Positions 24,035 through 32,822 of a stretch of 38,551 nt of DNA are shown piece by piece (position 1 is the first letter of the stretch; every line of letters begins with the position of its first letter). The stretch is taken from contig JALOQC010000117.1 of NCBI GenBank assembly GCA_025453555.1, positions 1 to 38,551 on the forward strand, in the 5' to 3' direction. The translations under genes were made by a program, and so were the position numbers. The notes under the pieces were generated by a model. It had not been told where the DNA came from and did not search any database. It saw nothing but the letters and a program-made list of their open reading frames with translations. The stretch is from Myxococcota bacterium (GTDB lineage Bacteria; Myxococcota_A; Polyangia; Polyangiales; Houyiibacteriaceae).

Positions 24035-26123
24035 AGCGCACCGTCGACGCGCACGCGCGACGAAGCGAAAACGCAGGCCAAGGCACGTGACCCGCGTCGA
24101 TGGTGGCGCATGCGCTCCTCGCCCCCTCGAGGTCGCCACGCCGTCGATCGACCTCGGCGGCCCGGACGAGCGCGAGCGGCCGAAACGTTCCTTCGCACGA
24201 TCGCGCCGCAGCGTTCCTCCACGCGGCGCTCGCGGCGGCGAGCTCCCCGCGCTGCTCCGCCACGATCGCCCCCGCCGCCGCGGCGACCTCCGCGCTCGTG
24301 CTGTCGACGAACGCCTCGAGCACGCCGCGATCCCCCCGCCGTTCCGTGACGAGGAGGTCGAGCATCCGAGTGTGGCCTGCGAGCTCTTCCGCGAGCGCGG
24401 TGCGGGTCGGTCCGAGCTCCACGTGCGGTTCCGCCCCAGCGATCGCATGCAGAAGGAGCGCGCGCGTCAGGGCGTCGGCTTCGCGCGCGAGCTCGCGGGC
24501 CGCGCGCAGGTCCCCACGCGCCACCTCGGCCTCCACCCACGCGATCCGCGCGTAGCTTCGAGTCGACGCGTCGGGGCGTACCCGCAGCGCCCGCGACACG
24601 AGCTCTGCCGCCTCGTCCGGCCGCCCTCGCGCCATCGCGAGCCGCGCCTGCCAGAGCACGCGCGTCGACGTCGGCAGCGCATCCGAGCTCGCCAAGAGCG
24701 AGGACACGCGCTCGAGTCGGCCCGTCACCAGGGCATGCATCAGCACGTGCTCGATCCCGAGCGCGAAGTCCGGCTCTCGGGTCACGAGTCGGTCGTAGAG
24801 CGCGACCGCACGCTCGCAGTCTCCCTGATGCCAGTGGGCCTCGAACGCACCGTAGAGCCCCTCGCGCGCGTCGGGGTGTGCCTCGAGGTACGCGTCGAAG
24901 TGGGACACCGCACCGTCGACGTCGTGGGTGCCCAAGAGCCGGAGCCCGTCGAGGAGCGAGCGCGAGCCCGTCGACGGCAACGCGCGATCGAGACGGTCCA
25001 AGAGCGCGGTGTTGTCCCGGCCGTTCCACCACTCGACCAGGCTCGCGAGCTCGAGCGTGCGTGGATCGTTCGGGTCGGCTTCGAGGAGCGCCGCCTCGGC
25101 CCCGACGAGGTCGTTCCGCGCAAGGGCGGTGCGCGCCACGTCGAGCGCGTCGCGGTTCGAATCGGGGAGTGGCTCCGCGAGCGGCGCGTCGAGCGGTGCC
25201 TCCACCGGTTCCGCTGCCATCCACTCGGCTCCCACCGACCGCGCTCCCACGTACACGACGAGCGACAGCAGAAGCGACAGCATCACCCACAGCGCGCGCG
25301 ATCTGCGCGTCTCGGGAACCGCGAGGGCGTGGACCACGTCGATGGCCGAAGAGAAGCGAGCGTTCGGCTCGGGGGCGAGGAGCCGCCCCACCACGCGCGC
25401 CAACCGCCGATCGCGTGTCGCACGCGCCACGGCTTCGGCGGGCGGCATGCCTTCGAGCGATGCCAGCGTCGACCCGGTGGTGGCGAAGAGGAGCGTCGCA
25501 CCCATGCCGAACAGATCGCTCGCGACCGAGGCCTCACCCGCGAGCTGCTCGGGGGCGGCAAAGGCCTGGGTGCCCGCACCATCCGTCACGCGATCGACCG
25601 CGGCCGCGATGCCGAAGTCCGCCAAGCGCGGCCGCCCGTCGCGATCGAGCAGCACGTTCGAGGGCTTCACGTCGCGATGCAGCACCCCCGCGCGGTGGGC
25701 ATGCGCGAGCGCGAGACCGAGCTCGCGACCGAGCGCGACTGCTTCCGATCCCGTGAGCGTCGAACGCATCGCACGATCCGCGAGGGTGCCCCCCTCGAGC
25801 AGCTCCATCACGAGCAAGCCATGCTCGACGTCGACCTCGTGAACACGAACGATCGCTGGATGGTCGAGTGCCACCACGGTGCGCGCCTCGTGCAGGAGCC
25901 GCTCCGGCGCGCCCGGCCTGCGATCGAAGCACTTGATGGCGACCCGACGCCCGAGCGTCCGATCGCGCGCCGCCCAGACCACCGCAGTGCCGCCGCGCCC
26001 GAGCTCGTGCAGAAGCTCGAACCGCGCGGGGACTCGAGGCGGCGCGGCCTTCTGCGCGTCGGCGGGCGCGGGTCGCTCGTCGCGTGACGATCCGTCGAGC
26101 GTGACGGTGCGATCGTCGGTCAC
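24033..26123 (-). CDS. Membrane Ser/Thr protein kinase with TPR-like sensor domain
   Basis: This 696-residue Hanks-type kinase carries all key residues: glycine loop LGRGGTAVV (41-49), VAIK Lys (64), catalytic HRDVKPSN (149-156), DFG (169-171) and FAAPEQ. Residues 277-294 form one membrane segment (ALWVMLSLLLSLVVYVGA). The roughly 400 residues beyond are helical repeats (ALARNDLVGAEAALLEADP, AFEAHWHQGDCERAVALYDRLV, ARGDLRAARELAREADA), so an extracytoplasmic TPR-like sensor is likely. The start is a GTG at 26123 (VTDDRTVTLD). The ORF stays open to 26315, but that part consists of 21-bp DNA repeats. Its stop lies 24 bp from that of the FHA activator, so the two regulators converge. Confidence 0.92.
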   Translation of the reverse strand: MTDDRTVTLDGSSRDERPAPADAQKAAPPRVPARFELLHELGRGGTAVVWAARDRTLGRRVAIKCFDRRPGAPERLLHEARTVVALDHPAIVRVHEVDVEHGLLVMELLEGGTLADRAMRSTLTGSEAVALGRELGLALAHAHRAGVLHRDVKPSNVLLDRDGRPRLADFGIAAAVDRVTDGAGTQAFAAPEQLAGEASVASDLFGMGATLLFATTGSTLASLEGMPPAEAVARATRDRRLARVVGRLLAPEPNARFSSAIDVVHALAVPETRRSRALWVMLSLLLSLVVYVGARSVGAEWMAAEPVEAPLDAPLAEPLPDSNRDALDVARTALARNDLVGAEAALLEADPNDPRTLELASLVEWWNGRDNTALLDRLDRALPSTGSRSLLDGLRLLGTHDVDGAVSHFDAYLEAHPDAREGLYGAFEAHWHQGDCERAVALYDRLVTREPDFALGIEHVLMHALVTGRLERVSSLLASSDALPTSTRVLWQARLAMARGRPDEAAELVSRALRVRPDASTRSYARIAWVEAEVARGDLRAARELAREADALTRALLLHAIAGAEPHVELGPTRTALAEELAGHTRMLDLLVTERRGDRGVLEAFVDSTSAEVAAAAGAIVAEQRGELAAASAAWRNAAARSCEGTFRPLALVRAAEVDRRRGDLEGARSACATIDAGHVPWPAFSLRRACASTVR

Positions 26124-26154
26124 GGTACCAGCGTACCCAACGCCGGGCTCGCGC

Positions 26155-26228
26155 GGCGAGCGACCGGCGAGCCACGGCGAGCGACCGGCGAGCCTCGGCG
26201 AGCCACCGGCGAGCCTCGGTGAGCCACC
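26155..26228. repeat. 21-bp tandem repeat in the kinase/cytochrome divergent promoter region
   Basis: There are three and a half copies of a 21-bp unit of the form GGCGAGCCACCGGCGAGCCTC with scattered substitutions. They lie 32 bp upstream of the kinase GTG and about 110 bp upstream of the cytochrome-like gene. If the longer kinase ORF were used they would encode SPRLAG units, but GTG at 26123 is more plausible. A role as spaced regulator sites is possible. Confidence 0.85.
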
Positions 26229-26336
26229 GATGGGACAGCCCCTCGGCAACGAGTTGCCAGACGGGACAACGGTTGCGCGCCATCCGCCGAGAACACCCAC
26301 GAATTCGTGAGGCACACGGGTTGCTCAGCTCCGCGC

Positions 26337-28640
26337 ATGCTCGGTGCACGACTCCCCCTCCTCGTCTTCTGCATCGCGTGCTCATCCGCACCCGTCGACG
26401 AACCCCGCCTGGACGGCGCGGTCCGAGACGCCACACGATCACCCGACGCGACCGATCCACGCGACGCGGAGACCGACGCGCGGGTCGTCACGCTGCCGAT
26501 CGAGATTCTCGGCGAACCGGGGACGATCGAGCGGGTGATGCTCGACGTCGCTCGCCCGACCGATGCCGCGTATCTCTGGCTGCAAACCCACCGACTCACG
26601 TGGCGCGAAGACGGCGAGCACGCGACCCTCGAGGCGCCTCGCAACGCCGTGCGACCTGGCACGAAAGGGAGCGTTCGCCTCAACGGCGGCCCCTGGGTCG
26701 GGCTCTCCAACGAGACCGTCTCGTGCGAGTCCCACGAGGCAGAGTACGGCTGCCTCAACGGTGGCTACATGACGGTCCGTCTGCGCGTCGACCTCGCTCG
26801 ACTCGGAGCGCCCGGCTTGCGCGAGGTCGACAACGAGCTCGAGCTTCGCTTCGACGAGACCGACGGGATCACGAGCGGATGGCGTGTGCTCGCGCTCGAC
26901 TTCCGTGACGCCGGCGGGGCGTCCCTCTCGACCACGACCTTCGTCGAGGACGACCCCGACACGTGGGTGGCGCCTCTGACCGGCGCGGAAGACATCGCGC
27001 GCGGGCGCGAGCTCTTCGTCTCCGCTCCCCTCACCGACCTCGGCTTCGAGAACGAGCGCCACGCGATCCGAGGAACGTGTGCCAGTTGTCACTTCGAGGA
27101 CGGCTACGACCTGGCGTACTTCAACTACTCCAACCGTTCGATCATCGCTCGTTCGCAGTTTCACGGTTTGAGCGAGCTCGAGTCGATGCAGATCGCTTCG
27201 TACGTTCGCTCGATCGACCTCGAGTTACCCGCGGGCCGTCGACGCTCGGAGGCGGGTCGGCCGTGGAACCCGCCCTACCAACCGGGCCCCGGACTCGACT
27301 CGCGGCCGGTCGAGCTCTGGGCTGCGGGCGCCGGCCTCGACGCCGTGCTCGAGCGCGACAGCGAGATGAGGCCGTACTTCTTCCCCGAGGGTCGCATCGA
27401 CCCGCGAATCGTGGGGTCCGAGGGCCACCTGAACCCCCGCGAGACCCCTCAGGCGCTGCAGTATCCCGATTGGAACGCCTGGCTTCCGACGATCGCCGTC
27501 GAGGACCTCGTCGAGGACCCGGCGCTGATCCCCACGAGCGCCCCCTACGAGCGCCTCGCCGAAGCGCGGAGCCTCCTCGCCACGCATCGACGCACCGACT
27601 TCGACACCGCCCCCCAGGCTCGCGCCAGGGTGTTCTTCGCGATACGTCGCTTCGCCGAGTCCCGTTCCATCGGGTTCCCTGGGTCGTACCACTACACCGA
27701 TCGTGACGTACCGACTCCGACTCGAACCCACGAGCTGATGGTGAAACAGACGCGACACAACCTCGCGTACGTCTCGTGGTTCAACCTGCGCCAGTTCGAG
27801 CTCTTTCATCGCTTCGGCCTCGAAGATCAGACCCACGTCAGCCCGGCGTCCGGGGCGCCACGGGTGCCGATCGGCGACCGCAGCTGGGGTTCGACCTTCC
27901 GAACCGTCTTCGAGACGGCTCCTCACTTCGTCGCGGACGGTGCGGGCTTGTCGTTCAACTTCACCCAACCGGGGAACTACCTGTCGACGGCTTGGTACAG
28001 CTTGGAGCAGATCATCAACGGTGGTTTCAACGCAGCTTCGTTCGGAATCGACTGGAACTACCACCCCGGCCACATCTGGAACACGCGCCAGAGCGCGGTG
28101 GGATTCTACCTCGATGGACCGATCCCCGCATATCGCCTGGCGTGGGCGCTCATCTGGTTCTACCAAGCGGTCCCCACGGAGGATTGGCGCACCGAGCCGC
28201 CGACGCCTTTCACGCCTCGTTCGTTCGGGTTCTACCAGCGCCAGTTCATCATCGGCCTGGGTGTCCAGGAAGGAGCGCGCTTGCTCGAAGAGCGGGGCGA
28301 AATCACCCGCGAAGATCGGGCGATGCTGCAAGAGGCGCTGACGCTCGCGTTCCTCGGAGTGGCCGAGAGGTACACACCGGATCAATGGGTGCGACGCACC
28401 GTCGACGACGAGGCACATCGCACGGCCGACAACTTCGAGACGATCGACTACGTCCCGCGCGTTCGCACCGATCTTCCCGAAGGTTACGCGGAGTGGGGCT
28501 ACCAAGCCGACGCCTACTACGCACGAATTCATGAATTGAGCGAGAGCGGCTTGGTGACCCCTGCCACGATTCATCGTCTCTGCGACTGGGGCGCGGGAGT
28601 GTGGCCGCGCGGAGACTGGGATGCGCTGCGCCCGCGATGA
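26337..28640 (+). CDS. Large lipoprotein with a single c-type haem site
   Basis: This 767-residue exported protein starts MLGARLPLLVFCIACSS, probably a lipoprotein signal. After an Asp-rich linker, residues 50-210 are beta-rich (CBM- or jellyroll-like). GTCASCHFEDG at about 247-255 is a CxxCH haem-c attachment site, in a cytochrome c-like setting (AEDIARGRELFVSA before it, SELESMQIASYVRSIDLE after it). The C-terminal 450 residues are aromatic-rich and partly helical (GFNAASFGIDWNYHPGHIWNTRQS, YRLAWALIWFYQAV, YQADAYYARIHEL) with no family I recognise. The architecture suggests an envelope oxidoreductase or electron-transfer protein. The start at 26337 fits the signal peptide; an upstream ATG at 26307 adds ten residues. 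Confidence 0.85.
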   Translation: MLGARLPLLVFCIACSSAPVDEPRLDGAVRDATRSPDATDPRDAETDARVVTLPIEILGEPGTIERVMLDVARPTDAAYLWLQTHRLTWREDGEHATLEAPRNAVRPGTKGSVRLNGGPWVGLSNETVSCESHEAEYGCLNGGYMTVRLRVDLARLGAPGLREVDNELELRFDETDGITSGWRVLALDFRDAGGASLSTTTFVEDDPDTWVAPLTGAEDIARGRELFVSAPLTDLGFENERHAIRGTCASCHFEDGYDLAYFNYSNRSIIARSQFHGLSELESMQIASYVRSIDLELPAGRRRSEAGRPWNPPYQPGPGLDSRPVELWAAGAGLDAVLERDSEMRPYFFPEGRIDPRIVGSEGHLNPRETPQALQYPDWNAWLPTIAVEDLVEDPALIPTSAPYERLAEARSLLATHRRTDFDTAPQARARVFFAIRRFAESRSIGFPGSYHYTDRDVPTPTRTHELMVKQTRHNLAYVSWFNLRQFELFHRFGLEDQTHVSPASGAPRVPIGDRSWGSTFRTVFETAPHFVADGAGLSFNFTQPGNYLSTAWYSLEQIINGGFNAASFGIDWNYHPGHIWNTRQSAVGFYLDGPIPAYRLAWALIWFYQAVPTEDWRTEPPTPFTPRSFGFYQRQFIIGLGVQEGARLLEERGEITREDRAMLQEALTLAFLGVAERYTPDQWVRRTVDDEAHRTADNFETIDYVPRVRTDLPEGYAEWGYQADAYYARIHELSESGLVTPATIHRLCDWGAGVWPRGDWDALRPR

Positions 28641-28779
28641 TCGTCGCCACCGCTCGACCCGAGGGTCTCGATTCGTGGGACGAGCCGACGGATCGGCCCG
28701 GCGGTCGTTCGCCGGGAGGCGGCTTGGTGCGGTGACTGCCGCAGCCCGCGACCGCCGAGATCGCTTCGAAGGAGGATGT

Positions 28780-29466
28780 GTGCTCAGGTTCGGAATCCTC
28801 GCCCTCGCGGCGCTGGCCCTCGTCGGTTGCCCCAGCTCCTCGCCCACGCGTGGGAGCGTCTGCGACGACCTCGCCGCCGCAGCGTGCGCTCACGCGATCC
28901 GTTGCGAGGCCTGGGGTGGCAGTCGAGCGGACTGCGAGCTCGTCCAGCGGCACGAATGCTGTGGCGAAGACGGCACCTGCGATCAATCGGTCGATCTCGA
29001 CGCCGACGCGTTCGAGGTCTGTGAGGCGACCATTCGTGGTGCGACGTGCGGCAGCAACCCTCTCGTCAGCGACGCGTGTCGGACCGCGATCCGCCCCAGG
29101 TCGAGCCCCGACGCCAGCGTTGGTGTGGATGCCGGGCGCGATGGCGTCGATGCATCGACGGCTCCCGACGCCGGTTCCCCGTCACGGCTCTACGCCAGCT
29201 GTGCGGCGGGGCGAACCTGTGGGTCGAGCGAGGCTTGCTACACGGTCGCGTACGGCACCATCGACTACGTCTGTTCGTCTACGTGCGACGACGACTCGAT
29301 GTGCCCGAGTGGACACTGCTTGCGAACGCGCGCTGCCGCTTCTGGCGAAGACCTCATGGACAGGACTCCGTTGTGCCTCGAAGCATGCACGACGGCGACC
29401 GATTGCACGATCGCGGGCTGGCAGTGCGCGGCGACCCGGACCGGGGCTCAGGTCTGCGTTCCCTGA
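28780..29466 (+). CDS. Cysteine-rich lipoprotein
   Basis: This 228-residue lipoprotein has a clean signal peptide VLRFGILALAALALVGC (lipobox LVGC). About 20 Cys in the mature part suggest a disulfide-bonded fold: VCDDLAAAACAHAIRCEAWG...CELVQRHECCGEDGTCDQ, an Asp/Ser/Ala-rich linker, then SCAAGRTCGSSEACYT...CSSTCDDDSMCPSGHCLR...CLEACTTATDCTIAGWQC. The last half resembles the Cys-rich modules common in myxobacterial surface lipoproteins. The start is the GTG at 28780 behind AAGGAGGA; an ATG four bases earlier is out of frame. It follows the haem lipoprotein by 139 bp. A MITE-like element begins 8 bp after its stop. Confidence 0.85.
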   Translation: MLRFGILALAALALVGCPSSSPTRGSVCDDLAAAACAHAIRCEAWGGSRADCELVQRHECCGEDGTCDQSVDLDADAFEVCEATIRGATCGSNPLVSDACRTAIRPRSSPDASVGVDAGRDGVDASTAPDAGSPSRLYASCAAGRTCGSSEACYTVAYGTIDYVCSSTCDDDSMCPSGHCLRTRAAASGEDLMDRTPLCLEACTTATDCTIAGWQCAATRTGAQVCVP

Positions 29467-29473
29467 CTAGCTA

Positions 29474-29634
29474 GAGCGCATCTCATGACCTCCCGCGGCC
29501 GCTTCGCGGCATCCGCACGCCCCTCGCCGCCATCCACTCACGCTCGAAAATGCACCACATTTCCTCGGTCGCGGACGTGGCGATCGACGCACGGCTGCCA
29601 CGAATCACCTCACGGGAGGTCATGAGATGCGCTC
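29474..29634 (+). mobile_element. MITE-like element, copy 2, with perfect 22-bp terminal inverted repeats
   Basis: This 161-bp element is bounded by GAGCGCATCTCATGACCTCC(CG) and its exact reverse complement. The interior has a small dyad, AAATG-CACCA-CATTT, so the whole unit could fold into one long hairpin. It is nearly identical to copy 1 and related to copy 3. No transposase or ORF lies inside. I found no convincing target-site duplication in the flanks (...CTAGCTA and CAGAAG...). It fills most of the gap between two convergent lipoprotein genes. Confidence 0.9.
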
Positions 29635-29784
29635 CAGAAGCTCGTCCGATTGCCGCAAGCCGCCCTACCGGACGGCGCGCAGCGAGCGACAGCGAGCGAA
29701 GGCTCGTGGGAGGGCCCCTCGGGCAAGCTGAAGTCGAACCGTCTTGGCGGCGGACGATTCGTCGAACAGCCGTCACGGCGGCAG

Positions 29785-31179
29785 TCATCGAACGCAGGTG
29801 GGCATGGTCCAAGCCGTCGACCGCTCTGGCCCGTAGGTCGCGATCGACGCACGCAATCCGCCGCGGGTCTCGACCAGGTCGCCTCCGAAGCTGTTCCCGG
29901 TGCCGCGATGAACGAGCACGTCGTCGACTCGCGCGCCGCTCCGATCGAACCGGGTGACGATCCACTCCTGGCCGTCGACGAACGCGCCACCGCAAGCGTG
30001 ACGGCGTGCGAGCCACAGCAACGCAACGTGACCGTCGCGCTGCTCCACCATCGCGCGGAGGGTGCCGTCGGCGACCTCCACAGGCTCGCCGATCGGCGCG
30101 CCTTCCGCGTTCGTGCGCACGAAACGAAGACCTGTCGCATCGGACCACACGACGAGGTTGCCCTCCGCGCTCGGACGCACGATCAATTGGATGGGCTCAG
30201 CCGTCGCGCTCGCGATCTCCACCGCCGCTCCCTCCTCACCTTCGGCGGTCAAAGGCACGAGCACGAGCGATCCAGCGGTCCAGCGCCCGAACCAGAAGCC
30301 GTCTCCCCGCCGCACGAGCGCTCGGGTACCGCTGTATTCGCGTTCGGCGCCCGCCACTCGGACGACGTCCCCCACACGCGCGCCGTCTTCGTTCAACGCG
30401 AAGAAGAATGCCCCCGCCCCCGCAGCCGAAGGCGGCGCGGTTCGCGACATCACGACCCCGTATCCGGTGCCTGTCGAGGCCAACTCGACGCCCATCACCG
30501 CCCCCGGGTCGGCGGCGTCGACGAGGACGACACGGGGCTCTTCGATCCAGCTCCCGCTCGCGAGGTCGAGGCGAGCGAAGTAGAGGGACGGTGGCGCCGA
30601 CTCGCCATCACGCTCGTCCGCGAAGACGAGCGTCAACGCGTCGCCTTCGAGCACCGCTCCTTGCTGGACCCAGGCGCTCGAACGAGAGACCTCGATCGGC
30701 GCGCCCACCGGCGCGCCCGCGGCATCGAACCGATGCACTTCCAGCGTCGCGCGCGCGTCGTCGCTGCAGTCTTCGATGCAAACGCGCTGGTGAACGGCCG
30801 CGAAGCCGCCCGACGAGGTCGGGCCCAACAGAGCGGTGTGTTGGCCGCCACCCTCCCCGATCTCCGAGAACGCAGCAGCCTCCCCCACGAAGCACGTGCA
30901 TGCCTCGCTCGTGTCCTCGCCCCGCTCGCAAACGAGCTCGGGAAGCACCGGGTCGCCGTCGAACGACGTCGCATCCGACGCCGAGCAAGTCGCGGCATCG
31001 GAGGGACCCGGACCCGCGTCGTGTCCGTCGAGGGGGTTTCCGCCCTCCGTACCCGAGCACGCCACGACGGTTCCGAGCAGGATCCACGAAGCACGTGTCG
31101 TGAGACTCCACTTGCTCTTCCCGACCGGGCCGACGGGGTCATCCGCCGACTTCATCGATTGAATCATTCGAGCGCTCAT
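29785..31179 (-). CDS. Lipoprotein with CSGTEGGNP start, coupled to a TIGR02147 regulator
   Basis: This 464-residue protein has a lipoprotein signal LGTVVAC followed by SGTEGGNP, an unusual post-Cys motif. A Cys cluster comes next (CSASD, ELVCERGEDTSEACTCF), then repeated beta-hairpins with a propeller-like rhythm (FAAVHQRV, LTLVFADERDGE, YGVVMSRTAPP, NLVVWSDATGLRFVRT, HVALLWLARRHACGG). The ATG at 31179 overlaps the stop of the upstream regulator as TGATG; the GTG at 31182 is an alternative. Translational coupling and shared regulation are therefore likely. The function is unknown; a secreted sensor or adhesin is possible. Confidence 0.85.
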   Translation of the reverse strand: MSARMIQSMKSADDPVGPVGKSKWSLTTRASWILLGTVVACSGTEGGNPLDGHDAGPGPSDAATCSASDATSFDGDPVLPELVCERGEDTSEACTCFVGEAAAFSEIGEGGGQHTALLGPTSSGGFAAVHQRVCIEDCSDDARATLEVHRFDAAGAPVGAPIEVSRSSAWVQQGAVLEGDALTLVFADERDGESAPPSLYFARLDLASGSWIEEPRVVLVDAADPGAVMGVELASTGTGYGVVMSRTAPPSAAGAGAFFFALNEDGARVGDVVRVAGAEREYSGTRALVRRGDGFWFGRWTAGSLVLVPLTAEGEEGAAVEIASATAEPIQLIVRPSAEGNLVVWSDATGLRFVRTNAEGAPIGEPVEVADGTLRAMVEQRDGHVALLWLARRHACGGAFVDGQEWIVTRFDRSGARVDDVLVHRGTGNSFGGDLVETRGGLRASIATYGPERSTAWTMPTCVR

Positions 31180-32030
31180 CACGGTTTTCCCCTCTGCGGG
31201 TCCTCCACCGCCACGGACAGCGGAAAGACCTGCACGTTGATCTGCACGACGCGGTTGCGTCGACCGGCGAGACGAGGTTCATCGAGCAGCAGCTCGCGCC
31301 GAAACTCCTGAACGCGCTTCTTGAGTCGCGCGAGGCCTTCGTCGTCGATACACAAGGTCAGCGCGCCGAGGTCGCGCTCTTCGCGCGGGAAAAGGTCGAT
31401 CGCCTCCGACGCGCGCTGCATCATCGCGCGATGAAATCGCGCGAGCTGGAGGCTGCCCGTTTCGAGCCCGCTGGTCACCGCCGCGTCCGTTTGTCGAAGC
31501 TTACCCTCCGCATCGCGTTGGAGCAGGCCGAGTGACTCGAGCGTTCGCAGCGCTTTGCGTACTTGAGCGACCTTCAATCGCGGTCGCAGTTGTCGGGCGA
31601 TCCATCGCGGATCTTCGACGAATGATTCGCTCGAGACGAGCTCTCGAATGGCGGGCAGGTACCAGCACGAGAAGTACTCGTCGCGCGCGAGATCGAGCGC
31701 ATGAATGCGACGCCAGCGTCCGAAGGTTCGGAGGCGCTCGTAGGACGCGCGCTTCGTGTCGTCGTCTCGGGCCTGGTTGAACGCGACGAGGTGCGCGAAG
31801 TACTCCGCGGCTTCCCCTTCGAGCCGACACGCCTTCGCGACCCGAAGGGCCGTGCGCATCGCGAGCGACTTCTCACCGTCCATCACGGACTTGAGAAAGC
31901 TGGGCGAGCGAATCCCCGCCCGTCGCGCGAGCCCACGGTGCGAGAGACCGCGCTCGCGCGCGAACGCGAAGTGCGCGCGCAGGTAGGTCCGGTAGTCGAG
32001 GTACGCGAACACGTCGGGCGGAATGGCCAC
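31179..32030 (-). CDS. TIGR02147-family (DUF4423) regulatory protein
   Basis: This 283-residue protein begins FAYLDYRTYLRAHFAFARE, the family's signature N-terminus. A helix-turn-helix-like region follows (LSHRGLARRAGIRSPSFLKSVMDGEKSL, about 28-56), then the conserved EAAEYFAHLVAFNQA, and a C-terminal domain with LTLCIDDEGLARLKKRVQEFRREL and VVQINVQVFPLS. The family is described from Fibrobacter, Bdellovibrio and myxobacteria and is presumed to be regulatory. The start is a GTG at 32030. The stop overlaps the start of the lipoprotein gene (TGATG), so the two form an operon. I read it as a dedicated regulator or co-factor of the lipoprotein, which is inference. Confidence 0.88.
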   Translation of the reverse strand: MAIPPDVFAYLDYRTYLRAHFAFARERGLSHRGLARRAGIRSPSFLKSVMDGEKSLAMRTALRVAKACRLEGEAAEYFAHLVAFNQARDDDTKRASYERLRTFGRWRRIHALDLARDEYFSCWYLPAIRELVSSESFVEDPRWIARQLRPRLKVAQVRKALRTLESLGLLQRDAEGKLRQTDAAVTSGLETGSLQLARFHRAMMQRASEAIDLFPREERDLGALTLCIDDEGLARLKKRVQEFRRELLLDEPRLAGRRNRVVQINVQVFPLSVAVEDPQRGKP

Positions 32031-32283
32031 GTGCTCAAGGTGGATGGCATCGGCGTGCCCGGCCAGCCTCCGCGAACGAAAACGTGCACTTGCTGGTGTA
32101 CGATTCTCGGCAAATTTCCCTCAAATTCGGTCCTTCGTTCGGCGACGATGCCATTCTTCGCACGGATTCGTGTACGGCCGAACGACGCATCCGGTCTGGC
32201 GAGCATCGTCGCGCTTTCGTCTCCGAGCCGACCTCTTCGGGTGCGAAGAGGGCTCGCGGGGCCGAGTCTGGTATCCACTCTCC

Positions 32284-32670
32284 ATGCGCAACGCCGTCAT
32301 CCTCTGGCTCGTGCTCGTGGTCGGTTGTGGGGCCGCCGAGCCTCCCATCGAAGAGCCCGTCACGCCGACCGCGGACGTCGTGGTCGCGGAGGACGACGAC
32401 GTCGCGGACGACGACGTCGACGACGTCGCGGACGACGACGAGGACATGCGCTGCACCTCCGACGACGACTGTGTCTTGGGCGGACCGCCGCGCTGTTGCG
32501 CCAGCAGTGGCCCGGACTGCGCACAGGCGTGGTCGCGCGTGGCGTGGGAGGCCTTCCGAGCCGAGTGCGCGGTGCGCGACTGCGACCGCGACGTGATGTT
32601 GGCCTGCCCCGAACGCGAGGGACCTCCTCCGACCGCCGCATGCGTCGACGCGCGTTGTGTCCTCCGCTGA
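32284..32670 (+). CDS. Small lipoprotein with acidic repeat and Cys-rich domain
   Basis: 128 residues. The signal peptide is MRNAVILWLVLVVGC (lipobox VVGC). An Asp/Val repeat (EDDDVADDDVDDVADDDED) links the anchor to a compact domain with eight Cys (MRCTSDDDCVLGGPPRCCASSGPDCAQAW...CAVRDCDRDVMLACP...ACVDARC). The acidic run could bind cations or act as a spacer; this is inference. The pattern C-T-x-DDDC is common in myxobacterial surface lipoproteins. It is divergent from the TIGR02147 gene across a 253-bp gap that contains a less GC-rich stretch (about 32098-32140) suitable for promoters. Confidence 0.8.
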   Translation: MRNAVILWLVLVVGCGAAEPPIEEPVTPTADVVVAEDDDVADDDVDDVADDDEDMRCTSDDDCVLGGPPRCCASSGPDCAQAWSRVAWEAFRAECAVRDCDRDVMLACPEREGPPPTAACVDARCVLR

Positions 32671-32822
32671 ACGTTCGAAGTGCGCCGATCGCCCTCGATC
32701 GCCCACGCCCACGTCGCCTCCGAGACACGCTCGATCCTCGGATCGTCGGCGCATGCGGGTCGACGTCGTCGTGGTGTGGGACGTGCTGAGGGACGTGCTG
32801 ATCGACACGAGGAGGAGACGCG

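Noticed and set aside
26124-26315. N-terminal extension of the Ser/Thr kinase to ATG 26315
   Set aside because: The added 64 residues are mostly the 21-bp repeat in translation; GTG 26123 gives a normal kinase N-terminus.
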